Shown: positions 26,642 through 35,083 of the stretch, in pieces | Layout of the letters: each line of letters opens with the position of its first letter | How positions within the stretch are numbered: position 1 is the stretch's first letter | NCBI RefSeq assembly: GCF_010645065.1 | Contig: NZ_JAADZW010000004.1 | Coordinates: 124,001 to 188,000, forward strand | Direction of reading: 5' to 3' | Source: Flavobacterium fluviatile | GTDB lineage: Bacteria; Bacteroidota; Bacteroidia; Flavobacteriales; Flavobacteriaceae | DNA length: 64,000 nucleotides | Position numbers and translations under genes: made by a program | The notes under the pieces: generated by a model | The model's input: only the letters and a program-made list of their open reading frames with translations | The model's database searches: none | Told to the model about the DNA's origin: nothing

Positions 26642-28453
26642 TCAAAAACTAAATCCAAATAAAGTTCCTTCCTCGTTTTTATCATTCAATTGTAAAACAA
26701 TTTCTTTCTCTTTAAAGTAAATTATTTCGTCTTTTTCATCAACAGGTAAGTCAGATTTTATCACTGATAAAATGTACTGAATATTATATTCTTTTGCTAA
26801 CTTATCTATCAGTTCGAGAAGTCTCAACTTAATCCCATTATCCTGAGTTGAGAGTACATCATCATGATAAATAAATCTAAAAAATGATTGATTATTATAA
26901 CTTGCCAAAATTGCTAAATCAAAAACCACACACAATATTTTTTTATAAGTAGTTCCTTCATCTTTTGCAGTACTTTTATTAGTATTATCCAATACTTTCG
27001 GTGGTGGAAATTCAATGTTATTATTTGCATTTAAATACCAAGAAATATTAGCGCTTTCATTCATTATTTCTTTATAATATAAATGAAACTTTTTCCTTAT
27101 ATCATCATACTTTTCATTTTCTTCGGTATGTCTATGCAAAAATTTTAACTTATCTATAGTGCTTTCAATATCGCTTTTCTTGGCTTCAATTTCATCTTCT
27201 TTAGAAAAGATTAAATCAATATAACTAATTTTAGAATTTACCTCGTTAAGTTCTTCTTCCTTTTTTGCTAAAGCTTTTTGATACGTTTTAAACTTTTTGA
27301 AAGTATCAGTATCTTGTAAAACAGATAATAGATTTTCTTTTTTTGAATTTAATTCAATTAAACTCGAATTTATTAGCTTTAATTCCTTTTCCTTTTTTGC
27401 TAAAATACCTTTTATTAATTTGTTTCTCTCTACTGTAATTTTAGAATTAAATTCTAATAACTCTTGATAATCCTTTTTAATTTGATCTCCAAAATAGATT
27501 CCTGTTTCCTCAAAAACTTTCTCAACTTTATTTATCTCAAAAGCAAAGTCATTTTGGATTGATTTTTTTAACTTATCAATTTCATAGTTAAGATTATATG
27601 ATAATGAATTATACTCACTTATTGAATTTTCAATATCTGATATTCCATTTTGGATTAGTTTTTTATCTTGTTCATAAAAGTTAAAAGCATCTATTTTCTT
27701 TTCAATCTCTAAATTATTCTCTTCAATTGATCTCTTTTCCGCAATTAATGAATCCCTATCTTTCTTATCTATTTTATATTCTCTTTTAAGAGTTCCGATA
27801 AAACCTTTTAGTTCTTCAATTTCATCATCATTTTCATATTTTTTTAGTAGCAAATCACCATCAAAACCTAATAAATCAAATATAAAGGGCTTCCAATATT
27901 TGTGTTTACCATTTGAAAACTTAGATAACTGAAAAACATCTTTATAATCGTCTGGAGGAGTTCTTAAATTATAACTTAATGCCTTTCTATAATCATAATT
28001 TTTATCGAAAAAAAAGTCATAGTTTAAATATTCTGCTAAAACATCTTTTGCTTTATCAATTGAAATATTTTCAATAGTAAACTTTAAAGGAGGAGAAAAA
28101 CCCATTTCTCTCTTTTCAGAAATGTTAAATGCTATTTTTGTATTATTTTCAATGCCTCTTTTTATTGTCAAAAATTTCCCGTTATTGAGCTCAATTTCTA
28201 AATAAAAAATATAATCATTGAAAATAGATTTTTTATTAATATCTGTCAACTTTAAAAGAAAATCCTTTTTATCAATTTTTTTTAATAACAAAAAATCAAT
28301 TAACTCTGCTACTTTTGTTTTACCTAAATCATGAGAATTTTTTCGCTCTTTCAATTTAGTTTGCACATCAGCATATATTACATTTAATCCATTCAAATTG
28401 AATAAAATGTTTTTAAAGTTTTCCTTGTTACTATATAATTTACTTAGCTTCAT
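26642..28453 (-). CDS. DUF2326 ABC/SMC-like ATPase of an ABC-three-component system
   Basis: The 603-residue protein has a degenerate Walker A (NSHDLGKTK, K45/T46), a long coiled coil from about 210 to 470, and a C-terminal ATPase half with GTTYKKILCVVFDLA and Walker B FRFIYHDD (about 525-532). This split ATPase with a coiled arm is the SMC/Rad50-like plan of DUF2326. In ABC-3C systems this ATPase works with a small middle component and an effector, thought to sense invading nucleic acid or protein and trigger the effector. It overlaps the middle-component gene by 14 bases. High AT content and long Ile/Asn/Lys runs set it apart from its housekeeping neighbours. Confidence 0.88.
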   Translation of the reverse strand: MKLSKLYSNKENFKNILFNLNGLNVIYADVQTKLKERKNSHDLGKTKVAELIDFLLLKKIDKKDFLLKLTDINKKSIFNDYIFYLEIELNNGKFLTIKRGIENNTKIAFNISEKREMGFSPPLKFTIENISIDKAKDVLAEYLNYDFFFDKNYDYRKALSYNLRTPPDDYKDVFQLSKFSNGKHKYWKPFIFDLLGFDGDLLLKKYENDDEIEELKGFIGTLKREYKIDKKDRDSLIAEKRSIEENNLEIEKKIDAFNFYEQDKKLIQNGISDIENSISEYNSLSYNLNYEIDKLKKSIQNDFAFEINKVEKVFEETGIYFGDQIKKDYQELLEFNSKITVERNKLIKGILAKKEKELKLINSSLIELNSKKENLLSVLQDTDTFKKFKTYQKALAKKEEELNEVNSKISYIDLIFSKEDEIEAKKSDIESTIDKLKFLHRHTEENEKYDDIRKKFHLYYKEIMNESANISWYLNANNNIEFPPPKVLDNTNKSTAKDEGTTYKKILCVVFDLAILASYNNQSFFRFIYHDDVLSTQDNGIKLRLLELIDKLAKEYNIQYILSVIKSDLPVDEKDEIIYFKEKEIVLQLNDKNEEGTLFGFSF

Positions 28454-28682
28454 TAAAAGTAAAGGTATCTGTTAGTTCCTGATATTTAATCTTATTTAAT
28501 AAAAACAAAAAATTTAAAGCATAAGGATAATTTTCCTTTGCTTTATCTCCCAATTCATTAATAACCTTTCCTAGTAATTTATCATATTCAATGTTAGAAT
28601 GTGCTTTTAATAATTTTATAATGAATGCACTAATATTTATAACTGAATAATCTGGGTTTGTATGTCTATTCGGTTTTATCAT
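28440..28682 (-). CDS. ABC-three-component system middle component 6 (MC6-like)
   Basis: The 80-residue protein opens MIKPNRHTNPDYSVINISAFIIKLLK and ends with YALNFLFLLNKIKYQELTDTF. This is the pattern of the small winged-helix-like middle components (MC6 group) that stand between DUF2326 ATPases and their effectors. It likely bridges sensor ATPase and effector. Four bases overlap the effector gene (ATGA) and 14 overlap the ATPase gene, so the three are translated as a coupled unit. Confidence 0.85.
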   Translation of the reverse strand: MIKPNRHTNPDYSVINISAFIIKLLKAHSNIEYDKLLGKVINELGDKAKENYPYALNFLFLLNKIKYQELTDTFTFNEAK

Positions 28683-29620
28683 TTTAATCCTATTTCACAA
28701 TTCATATACATATAATGAAGAAGCGTTGAAATATGTCTTTTTCCGCCTTTTAGATTATTGTTGTTGTCAGCCAATTTTTGATAAATAAAAACTAAAACTT
28801 CATCAAACATATCAAAATTATCTCTTTTCAAGGTAATCAAAGCACTTAATTCTGAAGTAATATCAAAGTAGTAATCTCTAAACTCAGAATTTTTATCATC
28901 TTCTAAAAAAATTTGAATCTTTGTAAATTCTAATAGTGACCTAGATAAGATTTCATTTTCAAAATAATCTTTACTCAATAAATTTTTCTTGTTTTTCTCC
29001 TCTATTTCAATTTTGTCAAAATCATATTTAACTTCTTCAACTTTTGTTTTAATATCTTCTGAAATCTTTGATAATTGTTTTTTAAACTCTAAAATAATAT
29101 CTTTAATTTCTTCTTCAGAAAAATCAAAAGGAATATGGTGTTTGTTTAGTTCAAATAACTTAACAATATTTTTGTTTTGATTTAAATATCGATTAATTGT
29201 TTCTTTTCCAATTATTTCGACATTTTGTAAAGCTGTTTCATTTTTTATTTTTTTTAGAAGTCTTTCACCTTTTATTCCAGTATATTTTCTGTTTGTAAAG
29301 ATCAAATAATTATCAACCTCTCCATTTTCTTTTAATTTCTTTATACTTTGAATTTCAAGATTCATCAATTTTTCAAACTCACTATCAGAACAAGATGCTT
29401 GGGAGTTTGTTGTAAACTTTGCTTGAATTATAAACTTTCCTTTCCAAGAATCTATACTAGATGGAAAATTAGTTGCTGTTCCTGTAAATTTTCCATCTCT
29501 TCCTCCATCTTTACCTTCTGAAAATTCAATAACACCTGTACCTAGTATTTTTTCACAAATTGTATTTACTAATCTTTCGAATTTTTTATCGTCATCAAGT
29601 AATTCTAGCTTATAATCCAT
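28679..29620 (-). CDS. ABC-three-component effector with restriction-endonuclease-like N-terminus
   Basis: The 313-residue protein has an N-terminal PD-(D/E)xK-type nuclease core: FERLV with E15, GKDGGRDGKF with D42, and IIQAKFT with Q66 and K68, similar to Mrr-like restriction domains. The middle is helical, and the C-terminus (about 215-313, ending LHYMYMNCEIGLK) resembles the ABC-3C C-terminal docking domain. The predicted role is cutting DNA (or RNA) when the ATPase signals infection. It is the first gene of the operon; a -7 element lies 19 bases upstream. Confidence 0.82.
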   Translation of the reverse strand: MDYKLELLDDDKKFERLVNTICEKILGTGVIEFSEGKDGGRDGKFTGTATNFPSSIDSWKGKFIIQAKFTTNSQASCSDSEFEKLMNLEIQSIKKLKENGEVDNYLIFTNRKYTGIKGERLLKKIKNETALQNVEIIGKETINRYLNQNKNIVKLFELNKHHIPFDFSEEEIKDIILEFKKQLSKISEDIKTKVEEVKYDFDKIEIEEKNKKNLLSKDYFENEILSRSLLEFTKIQIFLEDDKNSEFRDYYFDITSELSALITLKRDNFDMFDEVLVFIYQKLADNNNNLKGGKRHISTLLHYMYMNCEIGLK

Positions 29621-29639
29621 TGAAACTCCATGTTTTTTA

Positions 29640-29673
29640 CAAATCTACAAAATAATTAAATTACCATCGTCAA
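29640..29673 (-). promoter_or_regulatory. Promoter of the ABC-3C operon
   Basis: On the minus strand a TTG (29671-29673) and TAGATTTG (29640-29647) are separated by 23 bases, within the accepted Flavobacterium range. The -33 box falls inside the last codons of tex, so the cassette promoter is built partly on the insertion target. Confidence 0.5.
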
Positions 29674-31779
29674 CTGAATCCTCTTCCTATCCTCATCAAC
29701 CTCAGTAACCTTCACATCAACATGCTGATGCAGTTTTACTACTTCATTTACATCATTTACAAAACCAGCTTTTAATTGCGAAATATGAACCAATCCGCTT
29801 TCTTTGATTCCGATGTCAACAAAACAGCCAAAGTTGGTAATGTTGTTCACAATTCCGGGAAGAATCATTCCGTTTTTCAAATCTTTAATCGATTTCACAT
29901 TCGCATCAAACTCAAAAACCTTCGCGGATTTTCTTGGGTCTAATCCGGGTTTTTCAAGCTCTTTTATGATGTCTTTTAGTGTTAGTAAACCTACTTCATG
30001 TGTAATATAGTTTTCGGCCTTAATAAGCGCTGTTTTCTCTTTGTTTGCGATTAAGTCGTTTACCGAAAGTTTTAAATCTTTTGCCATTTTCTCTACAACC
30101 GGATAAGCTTCCGGATGTACCGCTGAATTGTCTAACGGATTTTTAGCATTTGTAATTCTAATAAAAGCTGCCCCTTGTTGATACGCTTTATCTCCCAGAC
30201 GAGGTACTTTTTTCAGTTGTTTTCTGTCTTCAAATGGTCCGTTTTCAGAGCGGTATTGTACAATGTTTTCGGCAAGCTTCTCTCCTATTCCACTCACATA
30301 ACTCAACAGATGTTTACTGGCCGTGTTGATGTTAATTCCAACCGAGTTTACGCAACGGATTACGGTATTATCTAATTCTTCTTTTAACTTTGTCTGGTCA
30401 ACGTCGTGCTGGTACTGCCCTACTCCAATGGCTTTCGGATCAATTTTTACCAATTCTGCCAAAGGATCTGAAAGTCTTCGCCCGATAGAAACCGAACCAC
30501 GAACGGTTACATCATAATTAGGGAATTCTTCTCTGGCAATTTTCGAAGCCGAATAAACCGATGCGCCGGCTTCTGAAACTACAAATACCTGAACCGGTTT
30601 GTCGAACGCAATTTTTTTGATAAAAAATTCGGTTTCGCGGGAAGCTGTTCCGTTTCCAATTGAAATCGCATCAATTTTATACGAATTGACCATCGAACGA
30701 ATTTTTTTCATTGCCATGGTTTCTTCGTTTTGAGGAGCATGGGGATAAATGGTTTCATTGTATAATAAATCGCCTTTTTCGTCCAGACAAACTACTTTAC
30801 ACCCGCTTCTGAATCCCGGATCGATTGCCAGAATTCGTTTTTCCCCCAATGGCGGCGCCAATAACAACTGACCCAAATTGTTCGCAAAAACCTGAATCGA
30901 ATTGGCATCTGCTTTTGCCTTGGCTTCCTGAAGGGTTTCATTTCCAATTGCCGGATTAAGCAAACGTTTGTAACTGTCTTCGATCGATAATTGTAAATGA
31001 GCTGTGGTATTGTTTTGTTTTTTAATGATGATTTCGTCAATAATATCGTAAGCTTCATCTATATCAACATCAATTTTTATTTTGATAAAACCTTCATTTT
31101 CTGCACGAAGCATAGCCAGTAAACGGTGTGCCGGAGCTTTTGTCAAAGATTCTTCCCAGTCAAAATACTGACTGAATTTTTGCGCTCCTTCTTCCTCCGC
31201 TTTCTTTTTAACGACTTTTGTTGCAATGGTAGCTTTTCGCTGAAACAATCTACGAAGCTGTTTACGGACATATATATTCTCATTGATCCATTCGGCTACA
31301 ATATCTCTTGCACCCTGCATGGCTGCCTCTTCATTAATTACATTTTCATTGATGTATTGTGTCGAAACAAAATCGACATCAACATCACTTTCTGACATGA
31401 TAATTTTTGCCAGAGGTTCCAGTCCAAATTCACGGGCAACATCAGCTTTTGTTTTTTTCTTCTTTTTGTACGGAAGGTAAAAATCTTCAATTTCCTGTAA
31501 ATCAAAACTGTCTTCAATTTTTTTCTTCAATTCCGGCGTAAGTGCTTTTTGCTCTTCGATAGATTTTAAAACGGCCTCTTTACGTTTTATCAGCGTATCG
31601 TATTCTTTTTGCAGTTTCGCAATCTGTTCAATAACAGTTTCGTCAAGGTTTCCGGTAGCATCTTTTCGGTAACGGGAAATAAACGGGATTGTACAGTCTT
31701 CTTCTAATAACTTTACTGTGTTTTGAATGTTAATCGCTGCTGTTTGGACAGTCTTGGCAATGAATTGTATGTTTGTCAT
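29656..31779 (-). CDS. tex: Tex family RNA-binding transcription accessory protein
   Basis: The protein of about 707 residues has the Tex plan: N-terminal helices with IPFISRYRKDATGNLDE, a YqgF/RNase H-like domain (RILAIDPGFRSGCKVVCLDEKG), helix-hairpin-helix motifs (LLSYVSGIGEKLAENIVQYR), and a C-terminal S1 RNA-binding domain (GMILPGIVNNITNFGCFVDIG). The start at 31779 (MTNIQFIAKTVQ) fits the family better than an ATG eight codons upstream. Tex binds nucleic acids and affects transcription. The last 15 codons recur in degraded form at 26.57-26.62 kb, on the other side of the ABC-3C cassette. Confidence 0.94.
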   Translation of the reverse strand: MTNIQFIAKTVQTAAINIQNTVKLLEEDCTIPFISRYRKDATGNLDETVIEQIAKLQKEYDTLIKRKEAVLKSIEEQKALTPELKKKIEDSFDLQEIEDFYLPYKKKKKTKADVAREFGLEPLAKIIMSESDVDVDFVSTQYINENVINEEAAMQGARDIVAEWINENIYVRKQLRRLFQRKATIATKVVKKKAEEEGAQKFSQYFDWEESLTKAPAHRLLAMLRAENEGFIKIKIDVDIDEAYDIIDEIIIKKQNNTTAHLQLSIEDSYKRLLNPAIGNETLQEAKAKADANSIQVFANNLGQLLLAPPLGEKRILAIDPGFRSGCKVVCLDEKGDLLYNETIYPHAPQNEETMAMKKIRSMVNSYKIDAISIGNGTASRETEFFIKKIAFDKPVQVFVVSEAGASVYSASKIAREEFPNYDVTVRGSVSIGRRLSDPLAELVKIDPKAIGVGQYQHDVDQTKLKEELDNTVIRCVNSVGININTASKHLLSYVSGIGEKLAENIVQYRSENGPFEDRKQLKKVPRLGDKAYQQGAAFIRITNAKNPLDNSAVHPEAYPVVEKMAKDLKLSVNDLIANKEKTALIKAENYITHEVGLLTLKDIIKELEKPGLDPRKSAKVFEFDANVKSIKDLKNGMILPGIVNNITNFGCFVDIGIKESGLVHISQLKAGFVNDVNEVVKLHQHVDVKVTEVDEDRKRIQLTMVI

Positions 31780-31872
31780 TGTATGAATGAGATAATGTGT
31801 CAAATTGAAAATTAGATAATTATATGCCTTTGTTGCATTTGTATAAATGAAATAATTATATCGCTAAAATAA

Positions 31873-31880
31873 TATCTTTG
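31873..31880 (+). promoter_or_regulatory. -7 element for the DUF1294 gene
   Basis: TATCTTTG, a full TAnnTTTG match, ending 17 bases before the ATG at 31898. Confidence 0.55.
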
Positions 31881-31897
31881 TTTATAATTTTAAGCGG

Positions 31898-32167
31898 ATG
31901 GAAGTTTTATTACTGTATTTTTTAATTATAAATTTTGCTGTGTTTGTTATGGCGGGATATGACAAATACCCGGCTACTAAAAATAAACGCAGAGTTCCTG
32001 AAAACACTCTTTTTTCAATGGCTTTTTTGGGAGGTTCCTTTGGTTTATTATTTGCTATGTTATTATTCAGACATAAAACGAGTAAATCGTCTTTTATTAT
32101 GAAGTTTGTGGCGATTATTTTAGTGCAAATTGTACTGATTCATTTCAGACTAACTAATAAAATCTAA
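31898..32167 (+). CDS. DUF1294 family small membrane protein
   Basis: The 89 residues hold three hydrophobic helices. The segment MAGYDKYPATKNKRRVPENTLFSMAFLGGSFGLLFAMLLFRHKTSKSSFIM is the DUF1294 signature (DK, RVPE, GGS, RHKT). The family function is unknown. The 3' end overlaps the convergent DUF4143 ATPase gene by 18 bases. Confidence 0.85.
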   Translation: MEVLLLYFLIINFAVFVMAGYDKYPATKNKRRVPENTLFSMAFLGGSFGLLFAMLLFRHKTSKSSFIMKFVAIILVQIVLIHFRLTNKI

Positions 32168-33292
32168 GTAATTCTTTTTATTAATAACATTGAAACTTGC
32201 TTCTGGATAAGCTTTTGCAAACGCTGTTGGAATCTTTGCTTTTTTGTTTTCATTCCATTTGAATTCATATCCTCGTAATACACCATTTTCTTCCTCTAAC
32301 CAATCCAGTTCTTGTTGGTCATAAGTACGCCAAAAATAGTTTAAGATTGTTTTTTGTGTATAATTTTGAAATTTAACACGTTCTGATGCTATATAATTTT
32401 CCCATAATTCTCCTACATCGTTTCTGTAATCCAATTGGCTGAAATTGGCTATAATTGCATTTCTAATGCCGTTATCATAAAAATACCACCTGTTGGATTT
32501 TGTTACCTCTTTTCTTAAATTTCGGCTGAAACCTGTCACTTTATAAATTACGAAAACCTTGGAAAGTAAATCTAAATAACTTTCGACTGTATTTTTTGAA
32601 ATACCTAATTGTTTGGCCAATTCCTGTAAGGAAACTTCTTTTCCTACTTGGAAAGCAATCAACTTCAATAAATCTAAAATTTTATTAGATTGTTTAATAC
32701 CTTCGTAAACTAAAATATCTTTTAATAAATATGAGTTGACTATCTCTTTTAAATAATTGATTTTATCATTCCAGTCCTCATACTGCTCCAGTTCAGGGTA
32801 ACTTCCAAAAAGTAATCGTTCTTCCAATTTTTGAGTAGTTTCCTTGAAATTCTCATATTTTTCAAATTCCATTTGAGCCATTGGAAATAAATATATTGTA
32901 TTCTTTCTTCCCACTAAAGGTTCACCTAATTTGTTAGACAAATCAAAAACCGATGAGCCTGTTGCAATAACTTTTATTCCTTCAACTGAATCTACAATCA
33001 ATTTTAAAATCAATCCAATTTCAGGAATATTTTGAGCTTCATCAATTACTAATAATTTTATGTTTGCTAAAAGGCGCTTATAATTACTCACTGATCGTTC
33101 TTTTAACAAAAAAGCATCCTGAATATCTTCTCCATTTAATTGTAAATAATCTTCTTTGGGGATTGTAGATATATAATTTTTTATAAATGCCGTTTTTCCA
33201 ACGCGCCTTGCCCCCAATAAAATCAAAACTTTATTTGGTAGCACCTTTTTGCTGAAATGATCTAAAATCGCTCTTTTTAAATAACTTTCCAT
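32150..33292 (-). CDS. AAA-family ATPase with DUF4143 domain
   Basis: The protein of about 380 residues starts MESYLKRAILDHFSKKVLPN and has Walker A GARRVGKTAFI, Walker B LLVIDEAQNIP, a sensor-like ATGSSVFDL, and a C-terminal DUF4143 region (WYFYDNGIRNAIIANFSQLDYRND, then YEFKWNENKKAKIP). A winged-helix-like stretch (LQELAKQLGISKNTVESYLDLL) lies between. Such archaeal-type ATPases are accessory genes of unknown function. I chose 33292 over an upstream ATG at 33319. Direct repeats lie 41 bases upstream. Confidence 0.85.
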   Translation of the reverse strand: MESYLKRAILDHFSKKVLPNKVLILLGARRVGKTAFIKNYISTIPKEDYLQLNGEDIQDAFLLKERSVSNYKRLLANIKLLVIDEAQNIPEIGLILKLIVDSVEGIKVIATGSSVFDLSNKLGEPLVGRKNTIYLFPMAQMEFEKYENFKETTQKLEERLLFGSYPELEQYEDWNDKINYLKEIVNSYLLKDILVYEGIKQSNKILDLLKLIAFQVGKEVSLQELAKQLGISKNTVESYLDLLSKVFVIYKVTGFSRNLRKEVTKSNRWYFYDNGIRNAIIANFSQLDYRNDVGELWENYIASERVKFQNYTQKTILNYFWRTYDQQELDWLEEENGVLRGYEFKWNENKKAKIPTAFAKAYPEASFNVINKKNYLDFIS

Positions 33293-33332
33293 TTCATTAT
33301 TTATTAAAATGAATATCAAAGTTAAAATAAAA

Positions 33333-33408
33333 AATGTAAATTCAGTCAGTAAATTGATTAAATTAATGTAAATTCAGTCAGTACATTGACTGTATTAATG
33401 TAAATTCG
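33333..33408. repeat. Short tandem direct repeats upstream of the DUF4143 ATPase
   Basis: A 25-base unit at 33333-33357 recurs at 33365-33389 with one change, and its first 11 bases (AATGTAAATTC) recur at 33398-33408. The spacing is 32 then 33 bases, about three helical turns. This layout suggests binding sites for a regulator on one DNA face, perhaps for the downstream minus-strand gene. Confidence 0.7.
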
Positions 33409-33429
33409 ATTTTTAACCTAATTAAAAAT

Positions 33430-33463
33430 AAAAAAACCGGACAAATATAAATCGGTCCGGTTT
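33430..33463 (-). terminator. Terminator of rpiB
   Basis: Arms AAACCGGAC (33434-33442) and GTCCGGTTT (33455-33463); on the minus strand a T run follows. It lies 38 bases after the rpiB stop. Confidence 0.8.
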
Positions 33464-33500
33464 GTCTATGTACAGGTGCGGAGCACCGAATTTTTTACTT

Positions 33501-33932
33501 TTACGAACAAGCAATTTTGTTCACTCTGTTTTGATGTCTTCCACCTTCAAATTCAGTATTCAGAAAAGTTTCAACCATTTCTACTGCCTGAGGGATTGAA
33601 GTAAAACGTGCCGGAATACTGATAATGTTAGCATCATTATGTAAACGAATTAAAACCGCAATTTCTTTCGTCCAGCATAGTCCGGCTCTCACTTTGGGAT
33701 GTTTATTAACAGTCATGGCTATTCCGTTTCCGCTTCCGCAGATTACGATTCCAAAATCAGCTTTTCCTTCAGATACATCTTTGGCTACCGGATGTCCAAA
33801 ATCAGGATAATCAACAGAATCTTCAGAATCTGTTCCGTAATTGGTTACTTCATATCCTCTCGCTTTAAGCATTTCTACAATTGCTTTTTTATACTCTGGT
33901 CCAGCGTGATCGTTTCCTATCGAGATTTTCAT
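33501..33932 (-). CDS. rpiB: Ribose-5-phosphate isomerase B
   Basis: The 143-residue enzyme interconverts ribose-5-phosphate and ribulose-5-phosphate in the pentose phosphate pathway. The start ISIGNDHAGPEYKKAI, the loop YPDFGHPVAKDV, and the active-site segment FGIVICGSGNGIAMTVNKHPKVRAGLC with the catalytic Cys are all present. It borders the large gene-free region on its 5' side; its promoter lies at the edge of that region. Confidence 0.95.
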   Translation of the reverse strand: MKISIGNDHAGPEYKKAIVEMLKARGYEVTNYGTDSEDSVDYPDFGHPVAKDVSEGKADFGIVICGSGNGIAMTVNKHPKVRAGLCWTKEIAVLIRLHNDANIISIPARFTSIPQAVEMVETFLNTEFEGGRHQNRVNKIACS

Positions 33933-33959
33933 TTTTAAATACTATTAAGTTCTGTTTTG

Positions 33960-33967
33960 CAAATTTA
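33960..33967 (-). promoter_or_regulatory. -7 element for rpiB
   Basis: TAAATTTG on the minus strand, 28 bases upstream of the rpiB start. Confidence 0.5.
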
Positions 33968-34739
33968 CTCATTTAATATATGTTTGCTACTGATTACACC
34001 AATTTTCACTAATTTCTTTAAAATCAATAAGTTTTAAAACATTATTAATAATCATAAACGTAGGGAGTGGAATGTAATACGTTATATATACTATAAAAAT
34101 TTACAACTATCTAATTTTTAAATATTTACAGGGTTATTAACAATCTTGATAACTTCATAAGTGTCTCACAATCAATAAAGAATAAACATACTATTTGTTA
34201 AAATTTTGAGGTGTTAATAGTAGTTCGTAATTCATTGATATTCAGTTAACTTTAAATTAACAGAAAATGTTAATAAGTTCGAAAAGAAAATTAGAAGTTT
34301 TTTTTGGTTGTTTTCAAAAATTTCATAATCCAAAACCAAAATTAAATATGCAAGAAAAGTTTCATGAATTTTTAGAAAAGTTATGAATATCAAAAACACT
34401 ATTTTCAACAGAAATTAACATATCAACTTATCTACAAAATCAATTCAAATTTGGTTGTCAACCGTTGTTAATTAAAATACAAAAAGTCTTATAAATTAAT
34501 CATTTAACCAAAAATAACTATGTTGATAACTCACAATAAATAAGTAAAACGAGATTTCAATGACTTTAAAAATAAATTTATTCGACATATTAACACACTA
34601 TAATAACCATCAAATTTTTTTAAATTTTTAAAAATCTTTTTTGTTGTATTTAATATATGTTGAAAACTAAAAAAGTTGGAAAGTAAAAATTTTATTTTTT
34701 GAAATGAATTTTATTGTGATTTGAAATTGAAGTTTTATT
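33968..34739. other. Candidate chromosomal replication origin (AT-rich gene-free region with DnaA-box-like motifs)
   Basis: No gene is visible in this 0.77-kb AT-rich stretch. Motifs of the form TTATnnACA occur on both strands: TTATTAACA at 34134-34142 and, inverted, at 34268-34276; TTATCTACA at 34428-34436; and inverted TTATCAACA at 34521-34529. Near matches lie at 34212 and 34587. Runs of A and T that could open lie at 34.29-34.33 and 34.61-34.70 kb. Gene orientation changes from mainly minus to mainly plus right after it. No dnaA gene is here, but in Bacteroidota the origin need not adjoin dnaA. Not proven by skew analysis. Confidence 0.55.
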
Positions 34740-34973
34740 TCAAACGATTTTAAGCGGATTGTTGAGATTATCGAGAATTTCCTGAACTTGCTCGAAATCG
34801 TTTGGATGAACTTTGAGTTTGATTCCGCCCAATGCCGTTGTGTACAAAGGAACTACTGAGAGTGTGATTTCGTTTTCGAAGAAATAGGGTATTTCTTCTT
34901 GTTCCAGTAAATGTTTGAGAACCACTGTTTCGTGATGATAATTGAATACGGCGATGGTCTTAAAGCTTTCCAT
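34740..34973 (-). CDS. DUF2007 family protein
   Basis: The 77-residue protein has the DUF2007 pattern: an N-terminal strand (FKTIAVFNYHHETVVLKHLLEQEEIPYFFENE) and a C-terminal helix (VHPNDFEQVQEILDNL). These small ferredoxin-like-fold proteins are sometimes called putative signal transducers, with no proven role. It lies between the candidate origin and rnr and is transcribed away from rnr. Confidence 0.8.
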   Translation of the reverse strand: MESFKTIAVFNYHHETVVLKHLLEQEEIPYFFENEITLSVVPLYTTALGGIKLKVHPNDFEQVQEILDNLNNPLKIV

Positions 34974-35083
34974 ATAAGGTGTTTTTGTAAATGTACGAAA
35001 AGTTATAATTTTAATAATTCTAATTGTTAAAATCTATAATCTGATTTCTTATTTGTAATTTTAAACTTTATAAGAAAAGATAT

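Noticed and set aside
26642..28453. The ATPase as a plain chromosome-structuring SMC or RecN protein
   Set aside because: Its size, degenerate Walker A and coupling to the small middle component and nuclease-like gene fit DUF2326/ABC-3C better.
26424..31803. A prophage or full integrative element around ABC-3C
   Set aside because: No integrase, capsid, portal or conjugation genes are found between the tex relic and tex.
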